This document shows, piece after piece, positions 8,033-16,322 of a stretch of DNA of 64,000 nucleotides. The first letter of the stretch is position 1. Every line of letters starts with the position of its first letter. The position numbers were made by a program, and so were the translations under genes. The DNA is from JAWAAW01 sp038884575 (GTDB taxonomy: Archaea; Nanobdellota; Nanobdellia; Woesearchaeales; ARS49). The notes below the pieces were generated by a model. It was not told where the DNA came from. It saw nothing but the letters and a program-made list of their open reading frames with translations, and did no database searches. Location of the stretch: assembly GCA_038884575.1 (NCBI GenBank), contig JAWABQ010000001.1:37306-101305 (forward strand). The letters run 5' to 3'.

Positions 8033-8266
8033 TTATCTGCCGCCGCGTGCCATCTTTGCGCGCGAGATGTCGCCGTGCTTGTCGATGAAGTAAAGGTATC
8101 CCTTTGCCTTCTTGACTCCGACCTTTGCGACCTTCTCAGGCCTTCCGCCCGCGCCCTTCTTTCGGCCGCGTGCCATCTTTGCGCGTGAGACGTCTCCTGA
8201 CTTGTCAACGAAGTACAGGTATCCCACAGCCTTCCTGACTCCTACCTTTGCAACTTTTTCTGCCAT
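8033..8266 (-). CDS. Tandem-repeat small basic protein
   Basis: The 77-residue product is two near-identical copies of one unit, KVAKVGV(R/K)KA.GYLYF(V/I)DK.GD(V/I)SRAKMARG. I place the start at ATG 8266 because AAGGAGGAATC lies directly upstream; a longer frame to 8317 lacks support. The unit looks like a small beta structure with aromatic and lysine residues, which suggests nucleic-acid or protein contact. Single-unit relatives occur in DPANN archaea as far as I recall. The leader is about 70 nt long, unusual for this window. Confidence 0.8.
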   Translation of the reverse strand: MAEKVAKVGVRKAVGYLYFVDKSGDVSRAKMARGRKKGAGGRPEKVAKVGVKKAKGYLYFIDKHGDISRAKMARGGR

Positions 8267-8293
8267 TGTAGATTCCTCCTTTTTGGAAACCAC

Positions 8294-8305
8294 CTGGTGA
8301 ACCAG
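8294..8305 (-). promoter_or_regulatory. Leader hairpin before tandem-repeat gene
   Basis: CTGG (8294-8297) and CCAG (8302-8305) form a small stem between the predicted start of transcription (TATA at 8359-8368, minus strand) and the strong Shine-Dalgarno sequence at 8272-8280. It could modulate access to the ribosome site. Confidence 0.3.
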
Positions 8306-8370
8306 ATGACCCCCCACAAATGATTTCGTCGATAATCTGCCCTGAAAATACTATTCCTTTATAAACTTTT

Positions 8371-8397
8371 CGTCGGAGAGAGTCTGTTTTACCGACG
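8371..8397. promoter_or_regulatory. Inverted repeat CGTCGG-N15-CCGACG at promoter
   Basis: The arms at 8371-8376 and 8392-8397 flank the upstream side of the TATA box of the tandem-repeat gene. It could be an operator or the terminator of the 8415-8654 gene. Confidence 0.3.
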
Positions 8398-8414
8398 AGT
8401 AACAACCAAAAAAT

Positions 8415-8654
8415 CTATTTTTTCCTGCGCCTTTTCGGCAGAGTGGATGGGATTTTTGCCTTTTTCGCAGGCTTGTCAATATCTTTTACGAACCATTCAG
8501 GCTTAAGTATCTTGTTCAAGCGCCTTGCCTCCTCAACCGTTTCCTTGTAAATCCCTGCAATCTCCTCTTTTGTCGGCTCAGGAATCTTTTCAAGCTTTTT
8601 TGCAGCGGCAAGCGCCCTCTTTTCAATGCAGTTCTTCTTGTGCCTGTATTCCAT
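8415..8654 (-). CDS. Small basic protein, unknown
   Basis: The 79-residue product is lysine- and arginine-rich, with a predicted helix over residues 10-50 and a basic tail PKRRRKK. No known domain is recognised. It has no close upstream gene on its strand and lies divergently from the Mre11 gene. Charge suggests RNA or DNA binding. Confidence 0.55.
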   Translation of the reverse strand: MEYRHKKNCIEKRALAAAKKLEKIPEPTKEEIAGIYKETVEEARRLNKILKPEWFVKDIDKPAKKAKIPSTLPKRRRKK

Positions 8655-8740
8655 AAGAAGGAGAGATAATAATACATATAAAATAGTTTGGGTGGCTTAC
8701 AGCCACAGAGACCAACCATAATTGAACTTCTTCACACAAA

Positions 8741-8750
8741 TCTTTATAAT
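8741..8750 (+). promoter_or_regulatory. TATA box of mre11
   Basis: TTTATAATTA lies 22-31 bp before the GTG at 8772, so the mRNA is probably leaderless and this site decides the start. Confidence 0.6.
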
Positions 8751-8771
8751 TACCTCTTTGCTAAAAGTTTT

Positions 8772-9977
8772 GTGAAGTTCGCGCATCTTGCAGACGTGCA
8801 CCTTGGAGGGTGGAGGGAGCCAAAGCTCAGGGAATTGAACACGCAGAGCTTTGTTTATGCAGTTGACAAATGCATTTCTGAAAAAGTCGATTTTGTGCTC
8901 ATTGCAGGAGACCTCTTCAACACAGCCCTGCCTTCAATGGACGCCCTCAGGATTTGCGTGCAAAAGCTGAAGGAGCTTAAGGACCAAAACATTTCTGCCT
9001 ACCTTATTCCCGGCTCCCATGATTTCTCGCCTAGCGGAAAAACAATGATAGACATACTCGAACACGCAGGGCTTGCTGTCAATGTCGCAAAAGAGGATAC
9101 TGTTGATGGCAGGCTCAGGCTGGGTTTTGTTTCCGACCCAAGGACAGGGGCAAAGATAACAGGAATATTCGGCAAGAAGGGAGGGCTGGAAAAGCATTAT
9201 TACGAGAAGCTGAACAAGGAAAGCCTTCAATCAGAGCAGGGCACAAAGATTTTCCTGTTCCACTCAGCCATTGCAGAGCTGATGCCTCCCTCGCTTTCAT
9301 CTGTTGATGCAGTGCCTGTGTCCTCAATGCCGCGCGGCTTTGCGTATTATGCAGGCGGGCACATACACATTGTAAGCGAAAAATTCGTGGACGGCTACGG
9401 CATGTTTGTTTATCCGGGGCCTGTGTTTCCAAATAGCTTTTCAGAGCTTGAGGAGCTTGGCTGCGGAAGCTTTGTCATTTACGAAAACGGGAAAGTGAGG
9501 CATGAAAAAATATTGCTGCATCCCGTAGTTAGCATAAGTGTTGATGCAAAAGACAAGACTGCTGCAGAAGTGGAAAAGGAAATCCAGAACAGGCTGAACA
9601 TGGCAGATGTAAAAAATGCAATTGTCCTTATCAGGGCTGGCGGGGAATTAAGGCAGGGAAAGCCAGGAGATATAAACTTTGGCGCGCTGATTGACTCGTG
9701 CATGCTCAAGGGCGCGCACATCGTGCAAAAAAACACTTACAGCCTCGGAAGCAGGGAGTTTGAGGAAATAAAGGTCAGCAAGGGCACAGTTGATGAAATC
9801 GAGGAAAGCATCATCGCAAAGCATGCGGGCCAGCTCAAAATAATGCCAAAGGAAAAGGAGGAGGCGCTCGCAAAAGAGCTTATGAGAATCCTCAGCGCGG
9901 AAAAGGATGAGGGTGAAAAGGTTGCTGACTTTGAAAAAAGAATATCGCAGGATGTGGATAAGCTGCTGGGGATTTAA
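8772..9977 (+). CDS. mre11: Mre11-type DNA repair nuclease
   Basis: The 401-residue product has the calcineurin-like phosphoesterase signature in order: HLADVHLGG near the N-terminus, AGDLFN, PGSHD, then HSAIAE and GHIH. Motif III is GSHD instead of the usual GNHD, a variant I recall from other archaeal members. A C-terminal region with helices could bind Rad50, but no rad50, herA or nurA gene is in the window. The GTG at 8772 is preferred over an upstream frame start at 8688 because of the TATA spacing and because homology starts there. Role: double-strand break processing. Confidence 0.85.
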   Translation: MKFAHLADVHLGGWREPKLRELNTQSFVYAVDKCISEKVDFVLIAGDLFNTALPSMDALRICVQKLKELKDQNISAYLIPGSHDFSPSGKTMIDILEHAGLAVNVAKEDTVDGRLRLGFVSDPRTGAKITGIFGKKGGLEKHYYEKLNKESLQSEQGTKIFLFHSAIAELMPPSLSSVDAVPVSSMPRGFAYYAGGHIHIVSEKFVDGYGMFVYPGPVFPNSFSELEELGCGSFVIYENGKVRHEKILLHPVVSISVDAKDKTAAEVEKEIQNRLNMADVKNAIVLIRAGGELRQGKPGDINFGALIDSCMLKGAHIVQKNTYSLGSREFEEIKVSKGTVDEIEESIIAKHAGQLKIMPKEKEEALAKELMRILSAEKDEGEKVADFEKRISQDVDKLLGI

Positions 9978-10180
9978 AATTTCTTAATCCAAACCTGCAC
10001 AACCGGCTTACTGCGCTTTTTCCTGTAAAAAAGCGAGACAAGCCATGCAATAATTGCAGCCACTATTGTTACAGGGATTAGCAGGACAACCACGTTGAGC
10101 ACGAAGATGAGGATTACAAGCCCGAGCATGGCTATCAGGAAAAAAACAATAAGCCCCTTTAATCCCCTGAACTCTGCCAT
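9974..10180 (-). CDS. Small two-TM protein
   Basis: This 68-residue protein is mostly two hydrophobic segments (about 9-28 and 30-51) with a basic tail. Its ATG overlaps the stop of the DedA gene (TAATG), so the two are probably co-translated. Its stop overlaps the end of the convergent mre11 gene by four bases. Function unknown; likely acts with DedA. Confidence 0.65.
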   Translation of the reverse strand: MAEFRGLKGLIVFFLIAMLGLVILIFVLNVVVLLIPVTIVAAIIAWLVSLFYRKKRSKPVVQVWIKKF

Positions 10181-10800
10181 TAATCCCTCTTGGAGACCTC
10201 AAGTATAAAATTCCTTATGGTTTTCCTGAAAAGGCAGACAATAATTGCAAACATCACAAAAAGTATCATTAAAATAATAGGGATTGCGGCATCCAGAGAA
10301 TACACAAAATGGAATGCCTTCTCAACCTGGGGGCCAAGGGCTTTGCCAACCCAGACCAATGCTATTATCTGGATGGCTGCACTGAAAAAATCTGCAAAAA
10401 AGAATTTTTTCTGCCTCATTCCAGAGGTTCCTGCAACCCATGCTGTAACAACGCGCGTGCCAGGAATAAACCGGGCAAAAAACACTGCATAAGGGCCGTG
10501 CAGGTCAACAGCCTTTTGCACTCGCGCCATTAATTTCCTGCTGATGAAGCGCCTCAAGATGCTGTGGCCGTGGCTTGCGAGGTAAAAATGAATGTTGTCA
10601 ACAACAAGAACGCTGATCAGCGCAACAAGAACAGCAGGCCAAAAGCTGAAAACATTCTCAAAAACAAGGCAGCCTATTATGAGAAGGATGATTTCCTCAG
10701 GTATTGGCAGGAATCCTGAGCTGTTCAGAAGTATTACAACAAATATTGCAAGATATGAAAACTCTGCGATGTAAGGTATTGCCATCCCTGCCGCCATCAT
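10180..10800 (-). CDS. DedA/VTT-family membrane protein
   Basis: The product of about 206 residues has the DedA hallmarks: a re-entrant motif with conserved acidic pair (FLPIPEEIILLIIGC) and ARFIPGTRVVTAWVAGTSGM downstream, plus five or so membrane segments. DedA proteins move or scramble membrane lipids or their carriers, including polyprenyl phosphate. TATA-like CTTTAAAAC near 10825-10833 supports a leaderless start at ATG 10800 (or 10797); a TTG at 10812 is possible. Confidence 0.85.
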   Translation of the reverse strand: MMAAGMAIPYIAEFSYLAIFVVILLNSSGFLPIPEEIILLIIGCLVFENVFSFWPAVLVALISVLVVDNIHFYLASHGHSILRRFISRKLMARVQKAVDLHGPYAVFFARFIPGTRVVTAWVAGTSGMRQKKFFFADFFSAAIQIIALVWVGKALGPQVEKAFHFVYSLDAAIPIILMILFVMFAIIVCLFRKTIRNFILEVSKRD

Positions 10801-10829
10801 AAGCACGCCCAATAATGCTCGTTTTAAAG

Positions 10830-12212
10830 CTATTGCTTCAAGGCAGCCTTCAGGAGCTCAAGGACATCTTTTTCCTTTGCCCTTCCTTTGCTTGCCCTGA
10901 TTACCTGCCCTACAAGGAACTGCATTGCCTTTTCCTTGCCTGACTTGATGTCATTGACAGCAGCAGGGTTTTCTTTGACTGCCTTTTCAACAAGCGCTTT
11001 TGTCTCTTGCTGGCTGAGTGCAAGCAGGCCAAGCCTTTCTGCCGCTTTTCTTGCAGGCTCCGGCTTCATCACAAGCTCGCGGAGAAGAAGCTCTGCACCG
11101 CGCTTTGAGACCTCGCCTGATGAAAGCAATGAAAGGAACTCAATCATGTTTTCTGCCCTGAACCCTGTCTTGTCAAACCTGACGGCATTGAAGTTCAGGA
11201 TTTTCTGCACGTAAGAATACCACATTGCCGCGAGCGCAGGGTCTGACTTTTTCACAACCCCCTCAAACTGGTCTGCAAGCGCGCGCTCTGACATCAATGA
11301 CTCTGCCTGCTCCTGCTTTATCTTGTACTGCCTGACAAAGCGCGCAATCCTCTGCCTTGGGGGCTCTGGCATTTCTGACATTATTTTTTTCAATTGTGCA
11401 TCCGTGACTGTCAAAGGCGGAAGGTCTGGTTCTGGAATGTAGCCGTATTCCTCCTCTGTCTCCTTGTGCCTCATACTGTCTGTTGTGCCTGTGCGCTGGT
11501 CAAACGCGCGCGTCTCTGTAATGCCCTGCTCGCCGCGCGCCACAATGCTTTCCTGGCGGATTATTTCAAACTGCGCAGCGCGCTCAACATCACGGAAGCT
11601 TGTAATGTTCTTGACCTCAACCCTCGGGTGCCCCTCTATTGAAACGTTCACGTCTGCCCGAATTTTGCCCTCCTGCGCGTCAAAAATTCCGATGTAGTCT
11701 GCAAGGCGCATAAGCTCCTCAAGGAATTCGCGGGCTTCTGCAGGGCTTGAAAAAACAGGAGGGGTAACGATTTCGCACAACGGCGTTCCTGAGCGGTTAT
11801 AGTCAATCAGCACATATTCTGTCCCTTTCTTGCTTTCAACATGCTTCAGTGATGCAGGGTCTTCCTCGATGTGAATCCTGGTCAGCGGTATTTTCTTGTC
11901 CTTTAATTCCAATGCGCCCCCTGTGGCAAACGGCTGGTCATACTGCGTTATCTGGAAGTCCTTTGGAAGGTCAGGATAAAAGTAAGTCTTTCTCGCAAAA
12001 TAAGACACGTTCTGGATTTTGCAGTTCATTGCCAAAGCAAGCTTCAGTGCGGCAATGAACGCGTCAGTGTTCAGCCTTGGCTTTGAGCCGGGCATGCCCA
12101 TGCAGGTCTGGCAGACTTTTGTGTTCGGCTCAACCCCTTCTGTCGAGCAGGAGCAGAATAATTTGCTCCTTGTGTTCGGCTGCAAGTGGATTTCAAGCCC
12201 GATCTTAACCAT
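10830..12212 (-). CDS. gatB: Asp-tRNA(Asn)/Glu-tRNA(Gln) amidotransferase subunit B
   Basis: The 460-residue product begins VKIGLEIHLQ, contains YADLP-like YPDLPKDFQITQYD, and ends with a GatB/YqeY domain. GatB binds tRNA and activates the misacylated amino acid with ATP. The ATG at 12212 lies within the last codons of gatA (eight-base overlap, ATGGTTAA), with GGTGAGG upstream, so coupled translation is expected. The archaeal B-subunit of GatCAB makes Asn-tRNA; archaea generally use GatDE for Gln-tRNA. Confidence 0.95.
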   Translation of the reverse strand: MVKIGLEIHLQPNTRSKLFCSCSTEGVEPNTKVCQTCMGMPGSKPRLNTDAFIAALKLALAMNCKIQNVSYFARKTYFYPDLPKDFQITQYDQPFATGGALELKDKKIPLTRIHIEEDPASLKHVESKKGTEYVLIDYNRSGTPLCEIVTPPVFSSPAEAREFLEELMRLADYIGIFDAQEGKIRADVNVSIEGHPRVEVKNITSFRDVERAAQFEIIRQESIVARGEQGITETRAFDQRTGTTDSMRHKETEEEYGYIPEPDLPPLTVTDAQLKKIMSEMPEPPRQRIARFVRQYKIKQEQAESLMSERALADQFEGVVKKSDPALAAMWYSYVQKILNFNAVRFDKTGFRAENMIEFLSLLSSGEVSKRGAELLLRELVMKPEPARKAAERLGLLALSQQETKALVEKAVKENPAAVNDIKSGKEKAMQFLVGQVIRASKGRAKEKDVLELLKAALKQ

Positions 12213-13488
12213 AAGCCTCACCTGCCTGGACCAAAAGCTCGTCATTGCCGTGGTCTGCCATCAAGTGCAGGCCGACAGGCATTCCTTTTGCCTTTCCGCA
12301 GGGAATGCTCAGCTGCGGCAGGCCTGCAAGGTTTGCCGGAACAGTCAAAACATCCATTGAGTACTCTTCCAATGGCGAGAGCTTTTTTATTTCCTCAAAA
12401 GTCGGCGCAATAATCGGCATTGTCGGAGCCGCAATGATATCAACCTCATTGAATGCCTTCTTGAAGTCATCAATGAGAAGCTGCCTGACTTTCTGGGCTT
12501 GTATGTAATACTTGTCGCAATACCCCGCCATCCTCACGAAAGTTCCAAGCAGAATCCTTCGCTTTGCCTCATCGCCAAAATATTTTCCGCGGACTTTGCT
12601 AAAATATTCCCAGTACTCCCCGCCGCCTTCCAATGGCAGAGTTGAGCCATACCTTAATCCGCAGTATTTGGCAAGGTTTGTTGACGCCTCCGCAAGCGCA
12701 ATGATGTAATACGCCGAGAGCGCATAAGGAGTTGATGGAATGCTGACTTCCTTTATTGTCATCCCAAGCGATTCAATCTTTTTGACTGCCTCATCAAAAC
12801 ATTTTTTGACTTCATGGTCGATCTTTTGCTGGAGCCATTCTTTCGGGATTCCGATTGTGATTTTCTTTGAGAGCTTCGGAGGATCCTTGAAAGGCTTTCC
12901 CTGACAGGTCTCGTCTTTTCCGTCAGGTCCTGAAATTATTTCCAATGCCCTGCTCGCATCACGGACTGTCTTTGCAACAATGCCGATTTTGTCCAGTGAG
13001 TTTGCATAGTCAATCAGGCCGTAACGCGAGACCCGCCCATAAGTCGGGGTCAGGCCAACGACCCCGCAAAATGCAGCAGGAGCTGATATTGAGCCGCCTG
13101 TCGACTGTGCAAGCGCAAACTTTGCATGCTTTGATGCGGCAATGTAGCCAGCGCTTCCGCCTGACGAGCCGCCGCAGGAGCGCTTTGGGTCATGCGGGTT
13201 TTTCGGCACGCGGAAAGTATTTGCTGAAAAAGTCCCAAAGCCGAACTCATCCATTGCCGTCTTTCCAAGCACGCTGTAACCTGCCTTTTTCAGGCGCTCA
13301 ACCACTGTCGCGTCAAAGACAGGAATGTACGGCTCAAGTATTTTTGAGCCTGCGCTCGTGGGAATGCCTTTTGTGCAGATGTTGTCCTTTATTGCAATCG
13401 GAATCCCTTCCTGCGGATGCTTTAGCGTGATGAAAAAGTTGTACTGCTCGTCAAGCTTTTTTGCCTCGTCAACGATGTCGCTGCTCAT
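12205..13488 (-). CDS. gatA: Asp-tRNA(Asn)/Glu-tRNA(Gln) amidotransferase subunit A
   Basis: This 427-residue amidase-signature protein has the catalytic triad context: Lys in IAIKDNI near 31, Ser in SCGGSSGGSAG near 104-114 and the cis-Ser in STGGSI near 130. It releases ammonia from glutamine (or Asn) and passes it to GatB. The start overlaps the gatC stop (13485-13488). Length is slightly shorter than most GatA proteins (about 480), with the shortening at the N-terminus. Confidence 0.95.
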   Translation of the reverse strand: MSSDIVDEAKKLDEQYNFFITLKHPQEGIPIAIKDNICTKGIPTSAGSKILEPYIPVFDATVVERLKKAGYSVLGKTAMDEFGFGTFSANTFRVPKNPHDPKRSCGGSSGGSAGYIAASKHAKFALAQSTGGSISAPAAFCGVVGLTPTYGRVSRYGLIDYANSLDKIGIVAKTVRDASRALEIISGPDGKDETCQGKPFKDPPKLSKKITIGIPKEWLQQKIDHEVKKCFDEAVKKIESLGMTIKEVSIPSTPYALSAYYIIALAEASTNLAKYCGLRYGSTLPLEGGGEYWEYFSKVRGKYFGDEAKRRILLGTFVRMAGYCDKYYIQAQKVRQLLIDDFKKAFNEVDIIAAPTMPIIAPTFEEIKKLSPLEEYSMDVLTVPANLAGLPQLSIPCGKAKGMPVGLHLMADHGNDELLVQAGEAYG

Positions 13489-13760
13489 TTGGTCGGCGGG
13501 CCCTTGACAAACCCTTCCTCCTTAAGCTCTGTGTTCCTCAATGCCTCATCGCGGCTCAGCCCTTCTGCAACAATATCCTTTCTTTCCATTGGCGCAAGAA
13601 CAACAGGGTGCGTTGCAGGCTTGATTCCCTTTGTCGGAGCCTTTGAAATTATGTCAAATGCCTTCAGAATGCTGTCTAATTCCTTTGCAAACCTCTCACG
13701 CTCCTCTTTTGTGAGGTCAAGTCTTGCTATTTTTGCAAGCTTGTCGATAGGCTCATCCAT
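13485..13760 (-). CDS. gatC: Asp-tRNA(Asn)/Glu-tRNA(Gln) amidotransferase subunit C
   Basis: The 91-residue product starts MDEPIDKLAKIARLDLTKEE, the usual GatC helix, and is needed to hold GatA and GatB together. A longer open frame runs back through the tRNA-Asn gene, but the ATG at 13760 is right: it matches family starts and sits two bases past the tRNA discriminator. So RNase Z cleavage of the tRNA would leave an almost leaderless gatCAB mRNA. No ribosome site can be seen because the tRNA occupies that position. Confidence 0.9.
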   Translation of the reverse strand: MDEPIDKLAKIARLDLTKEERERFAKELDSILKAFDIISKAPTKGIKPATHPVVLAPMERKDIVAEGLSRDEALRNTELKEEGFVKGPPTK

Positions 13761-13762
13761 AA

Positions 13763-13852
13763 CGCCCGAGGCAGGACTCGAACCTGCGACTTCCTGGTTT
13801 CTTCCCAACAGAGGATAACAGCCAGGCGCTCTACCTGCTGAGCTACTCGGGC
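13763..13852 (-). tRNA. tRNA-Asn (anticodon GTT) with 17-nt intron
   Basis: The minus strand reads acceptor arms GCCCGAG/CTCGGGC, D-arm GCTC/GAGC, anticodon stem CCTGG/CCAGG and T-arm GCAGG-TTCGAGT-CCTGC. The anticodon loop is 24 nt; removing 17 nt after A37 leaves the normal loop CTGTTAA with anticodon GTT. The insert can form the UCCU/GGGA helix of a bulge-helix-bulge splice site. CCA is not encoded. Promoter TATA at 13879-13890 (minus strand) points straight at its 5' end. Confidence 0.9.
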
Positions 13853-13878
13853 AGGATAAGAAAACAATGTTTGGAGAG

Positions 13879-13890
13879 TCTATAAAAAGG
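13879..13890 (-). promoter_or_regulatory. TATA box of the tRNA-Asn/gatCAB unit
   Basis: The minus strand reads CCTTTTTATAGAC about 27 bp before the tRNA 5' end. No other promoter-like site lies between the tRNA and gatC. Confidence 0.6.
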
Positions 13891-13905
13891 TTGCGCCAGC
13901 GACTC

Positions 13906-13922
13906 CGCCGGCTTTGCCGGCG
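13906..13922 (-). terminator. Hairpin after the deacylase gene
   Basis: CGCCGGC (13906-13912) and GCCGGCG (13916-13922) form a perfect 7-bp stem with a three-base loop, six bases after the deacylase stop. It likely ends or stabilises the aspS-deacylase mRNA. Confidence 0.45.
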
Positions 13923-13927
13923 ACAGG

Positions 13928-14392
13928 TCATGCCTGCGCCACGTCAACAACAACAGGCCTGACTGATTTCTTGTAGTCTGCGAGGCTCATTGAGAAGCTC
14001 GTGTCATGCCTGCCTGCATTAAAATTTATAATCGGGCTGCGCTCAAGCGATTTGTCCATATAGACAGGAATGTTCACAAGGTTGCCGAAAGGCGGAACGC
14101 TTCCAATTTCGCAGCCCATCACCTTCAGGACTTCCTCAGGGCTTGCAAGCGAGAGGCTGCTGCTGTTAATCACGCTTTTTACTTTCTTGAAATCAATCTT
14201 CTTGTCTCCTGCAATGACAACCATCAAAAAATTTCCCTCGCTGCGGAAAACCATTGCCTTTGCCCCTGACTCCAAAGGCTCATTCCTTACTTTTGCAGCC
14301 TGCTCTGAAGTGTAAACAGGCTCGTGAACAGCGGACTTGTACTGTATTTTTCTGTCGTCAAGAAACTTTTTCAGCTCATCTATCAGGCTCAT
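13928..14392 (-). CDS. YbaK/ProX-type aminoacyl-tRNA deacylase
   Basis: This 154-residue protein fits the YbaK/EbsC domain: EQAAKVR, AKAMVFR, VVIAGDKKIDFKKVK (with the conserved lysine), and GSVPPFG. The family hydrolyses mischarged aminoacyl-tRNAs. The ATG overlaps the aspS stop (ATGA), so it is coupled to AspRS. Its preferred substrate cannot be read, but a position between a probable non-discriminating AspRS and GatCAB suggests clearing of misacylated tRNA from this pathway. Confidence 0.85.
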   Translation of the reverse strand: MSLIDELKKFLDDRKIQYKSAVHEPVYTSEQAAKVRNEPLESGAKAMVFRSEGNFLMVVIAGDKKIDFKKVKSVINSSSLSLASPEEVLKVMGCEIGSVPPFGNLVNIPVYMDKSLERSPIINFNAGRHDTSFSMSLADYKKSVRPVVVDVAQA

Positions 14393-15699
14393 GGCTCCAA
14401 TCTCTCAGGGTCCCTTGGGAAAAGCACTGCCTCCCTGACATTCTCAAGCTGGCATATTGTCTGCACCATCCTGTCCATGCCAATGCCAAATCCGCCGTGG
14501 GGCGGGATGCCGTACTTGAACGCGTCAAGGTAGAACTCAAAATTGTCAGGATTCATCTTTTTGTCACTAATCTGCTGCCTCAAGACCTCATAGCGGTGCT
14601 CGCGCTGGCCTCCAGAGGCAAGCTCAAGCCCGCGGTACATAAAGTCAAATCCCCTGCAGTACTCGCCGTCATTCATTATGTAGAACGCCCTGACTTTTGT
14701 CGGAAACTTTGTCAGGAAGTAAGCGCTCGCGCCAAACTTCTTTTGAACAAGCTTTCCGAGCTTCTTTTCATCCTCCGACCCCAGGTCCTCGCCAAGCCTC
14801 ATCTTTGAGCCGGATGCATTGAGCATCTCAACACCCTCCTTGTAAGTGACCCTTGGAAACGGAAATTTTGGAATGTCAAGCTTGAGCCCAAGCAATGCAA
14901 GTTCGTCCTTGCAGTTTTTCTCAATGTCCTTCATCACGTGGACAAACATGCGCTCAATGACCTTCAGAACATCATCCTCGTCATCAATGTAAGCCATTTC
15001 AAGGTCAAAATGGGTGAATTCTGTCAAATGCCTTGTCGTGTGGGATTTCTCGGCGCGGAACGTTGGACCAATCTCAAAGACCTTTTCAAATCCTGCAGCA
15101 AGCATCATTTGCTTGTACAATTGCTGGCTCTGGCTCAGGAATGCCTTTTTGTTGTAATAAACCACAGGGAACAATGTTGCACCCCCTTCCGCCCCTGCAG
15201 AGATAAGCTTGGGAGTCTGCATTTCAATAAACCCTTCGCCAATAAGGAATTCCCTTACTGCCATGTTTATACGGCTGCGTATTTTGAAAATCGCAAGGAC
15301 TTTCGGGTTTCTCAGGTCAAGAATACGGAAGTCAAGGCGCTTGTCAAGGTTGGTTGGAATCTTGCCTGTGAAATCAATCGGCAGGTTTGGCTGCGCAGCA
15401 GTTATAACATCAAGCTCTTCCAATTGCAGCTCTTTTGCGCCGCTCTTGAGCTTGCTTGCCTTGACTTTTCCCTTGACGGCAATCACGCTTTCCTTTGTTA
15501 TTCCCTTTATGTCATTGAAATGGTGGCTCTCAGGGGTTGCGACTATCTGCACTGTTCCTGAGCGGTCTCGCAAAGTGATGAATGCAATCTTGCCCATTTC
15601 CTTTGCATCAGCAGCAAAGCCAGCAACAATGACTTCATCTCCTTCCTTCTTTTTCTGCACTTCTGCTGTGAAAATCCTCTTTGAAAGCTTTAATGCCAT
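14389..15699 (-). CDS. aspS: Aspartyl-tRNA synthetase, archaeal type
   Basis: The 436-residue product has an N-terminal OB anticodon-binding domain and a class II core with FRAE, HLTEFTHFDLEM (motif 2 region) and GIGMDRM (motif 3). The promoter CTTTAAATA at 15724-15732 (minus strand) suggests a leaderless start at 15699. By my hand alignment to Thermococcus AspRS, the positions known to enforce tRNA-Asp choice there (W26, K85) are not Trp or Lys here (VAGFAAD; SKLKSG). That fits a non-discriminating enzyme that also charges tRNA-Asn for GatCAB. Confidence 0.95.
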   Translation of the reverse strand: MALKLSKRIFTAEVQKKKEGDEVIVAGFAADAKEMGKIAFITLRDRSGTVQIVATPESHHFNDIKGITKESVIAVKGKVKASKLKSGAKELQLEELDVITAAQPNLPIDFTGKIPTNLDKRLDFRILDLRNPKVLAIFKIRSRINMAVREFLIGEGFIEMQTPKLISAGAEGGATLFPVVYYNKKAFLSQSQQLYKQMMLAAGFEKVFEIGPTFRAEKSHTTRHLTEFTHFDLEMAYIDDEDDVLKVIERMFVHVMKDIEKNCKDELALLGLKLDIPKFPFPRVTYKEGVEMLNASGSKMRLGEDLGSEDEKKLGKLVQKKFGASAYFLTKFPTKVRAFYIMNDGEYCRGFDFMYRGLELASGGQREHRYEVLRQQISDKKMNPDNFEFYLDAFKYGIPPHGGFGIGMDRMVQTICQLENVREAVLFPRDPERLEP

Positions 15700-15740
15700 A
15701 AGAAGAAGGCGAACAGATGTTGTTATTTAAAGGTTTTGAA

Positions 15741-16322
15741 CTATTTTTTCTTCATCTTTAATTGCAGCGCGAGGTCCTCAAGCTTTTCAAGCCCGTACTT
15801 TATGCTGTCAAACTTCCTCCTAACAGGGGAATTCCGGAAGTCAAATAGACCAAGCTCCTGGTGCAGTTGGCTTACAAAGTCGCGGATTTCAAGCGCTGTC
15901 CTGTTGTCGCCCCTTATTGCGCTGTTGATCGCCTTTCTGACAAGCTCGCCAACAAGGTCGCACAGCCCGATAAGATAAGTGTCTATGCCCACCCTGAGCT
16001 GTTTTGGATGGGGAAGGGCTTTTTTTGCCATCAGGGACAGATAGCACGCAGCCTCAACATATTCCTCCAATGCCTCAAGGTATGCGCCTGTTGTTGCAAG
16101 GTGCAAGTCCTTTTTGATGAGCTTCTCCAGCCTTGCTATTGTTTTTTGTGCCTCAGCCAGCTGTTTTTTGGCTTTTTTTGCCTCATTCCTGTGCAGGGAA
16201 TAAATTGTTTTCTTGCTCAGGGCGAGGATGTCGCGCGAAAGCCTTATGATTTGCTCGCGCATTGCATCATAGGCTGCCATATGCTTCCGCATTAATGCAA
16301 ATGCTTTCTTGTCAACCTTCAT
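15741..16322 (-). CDS. Translin-family protein
   Basis: The 193-residue all-helical protein has the translin pattern (LEEYVEAACYLS, YLIGLCDLVGELVRKAI). Translin/TRAX proteins form octameric rings that bind single-stranded RNA or DNA, and the TRAX-like members are RNases. Whether catalytic acidic residues are kept cannot be judged without an alignment. It is divergent from the first membrane-protein gene at 16388, sharing a short intergenic promoter region. Confidence 0.8.
   Translation of the reverse strand: MKVDKKAFALMRKHMAAYDAMREQIIRLSRDILALSKKTIYSLHRNEAKKAKKQLAEAQKTIARLEKLIKKDLHLATTGAYLEALEEYVEAACYLSLMAKKALPHPKQLRVGIDTYLIGLCDLVGELVRKAINSAIRGDNRTALEIRDFVSQLHQELGLFDFRNSPVRRKFDSIKYGLEKLEDLALQLKMKKK

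Noticed and set aside
13761..13931. Extended gatC reading frame through the tRNA
   Set aside because: It overlaps a complete tRNA gene and gatC family starts match ATG 13760.
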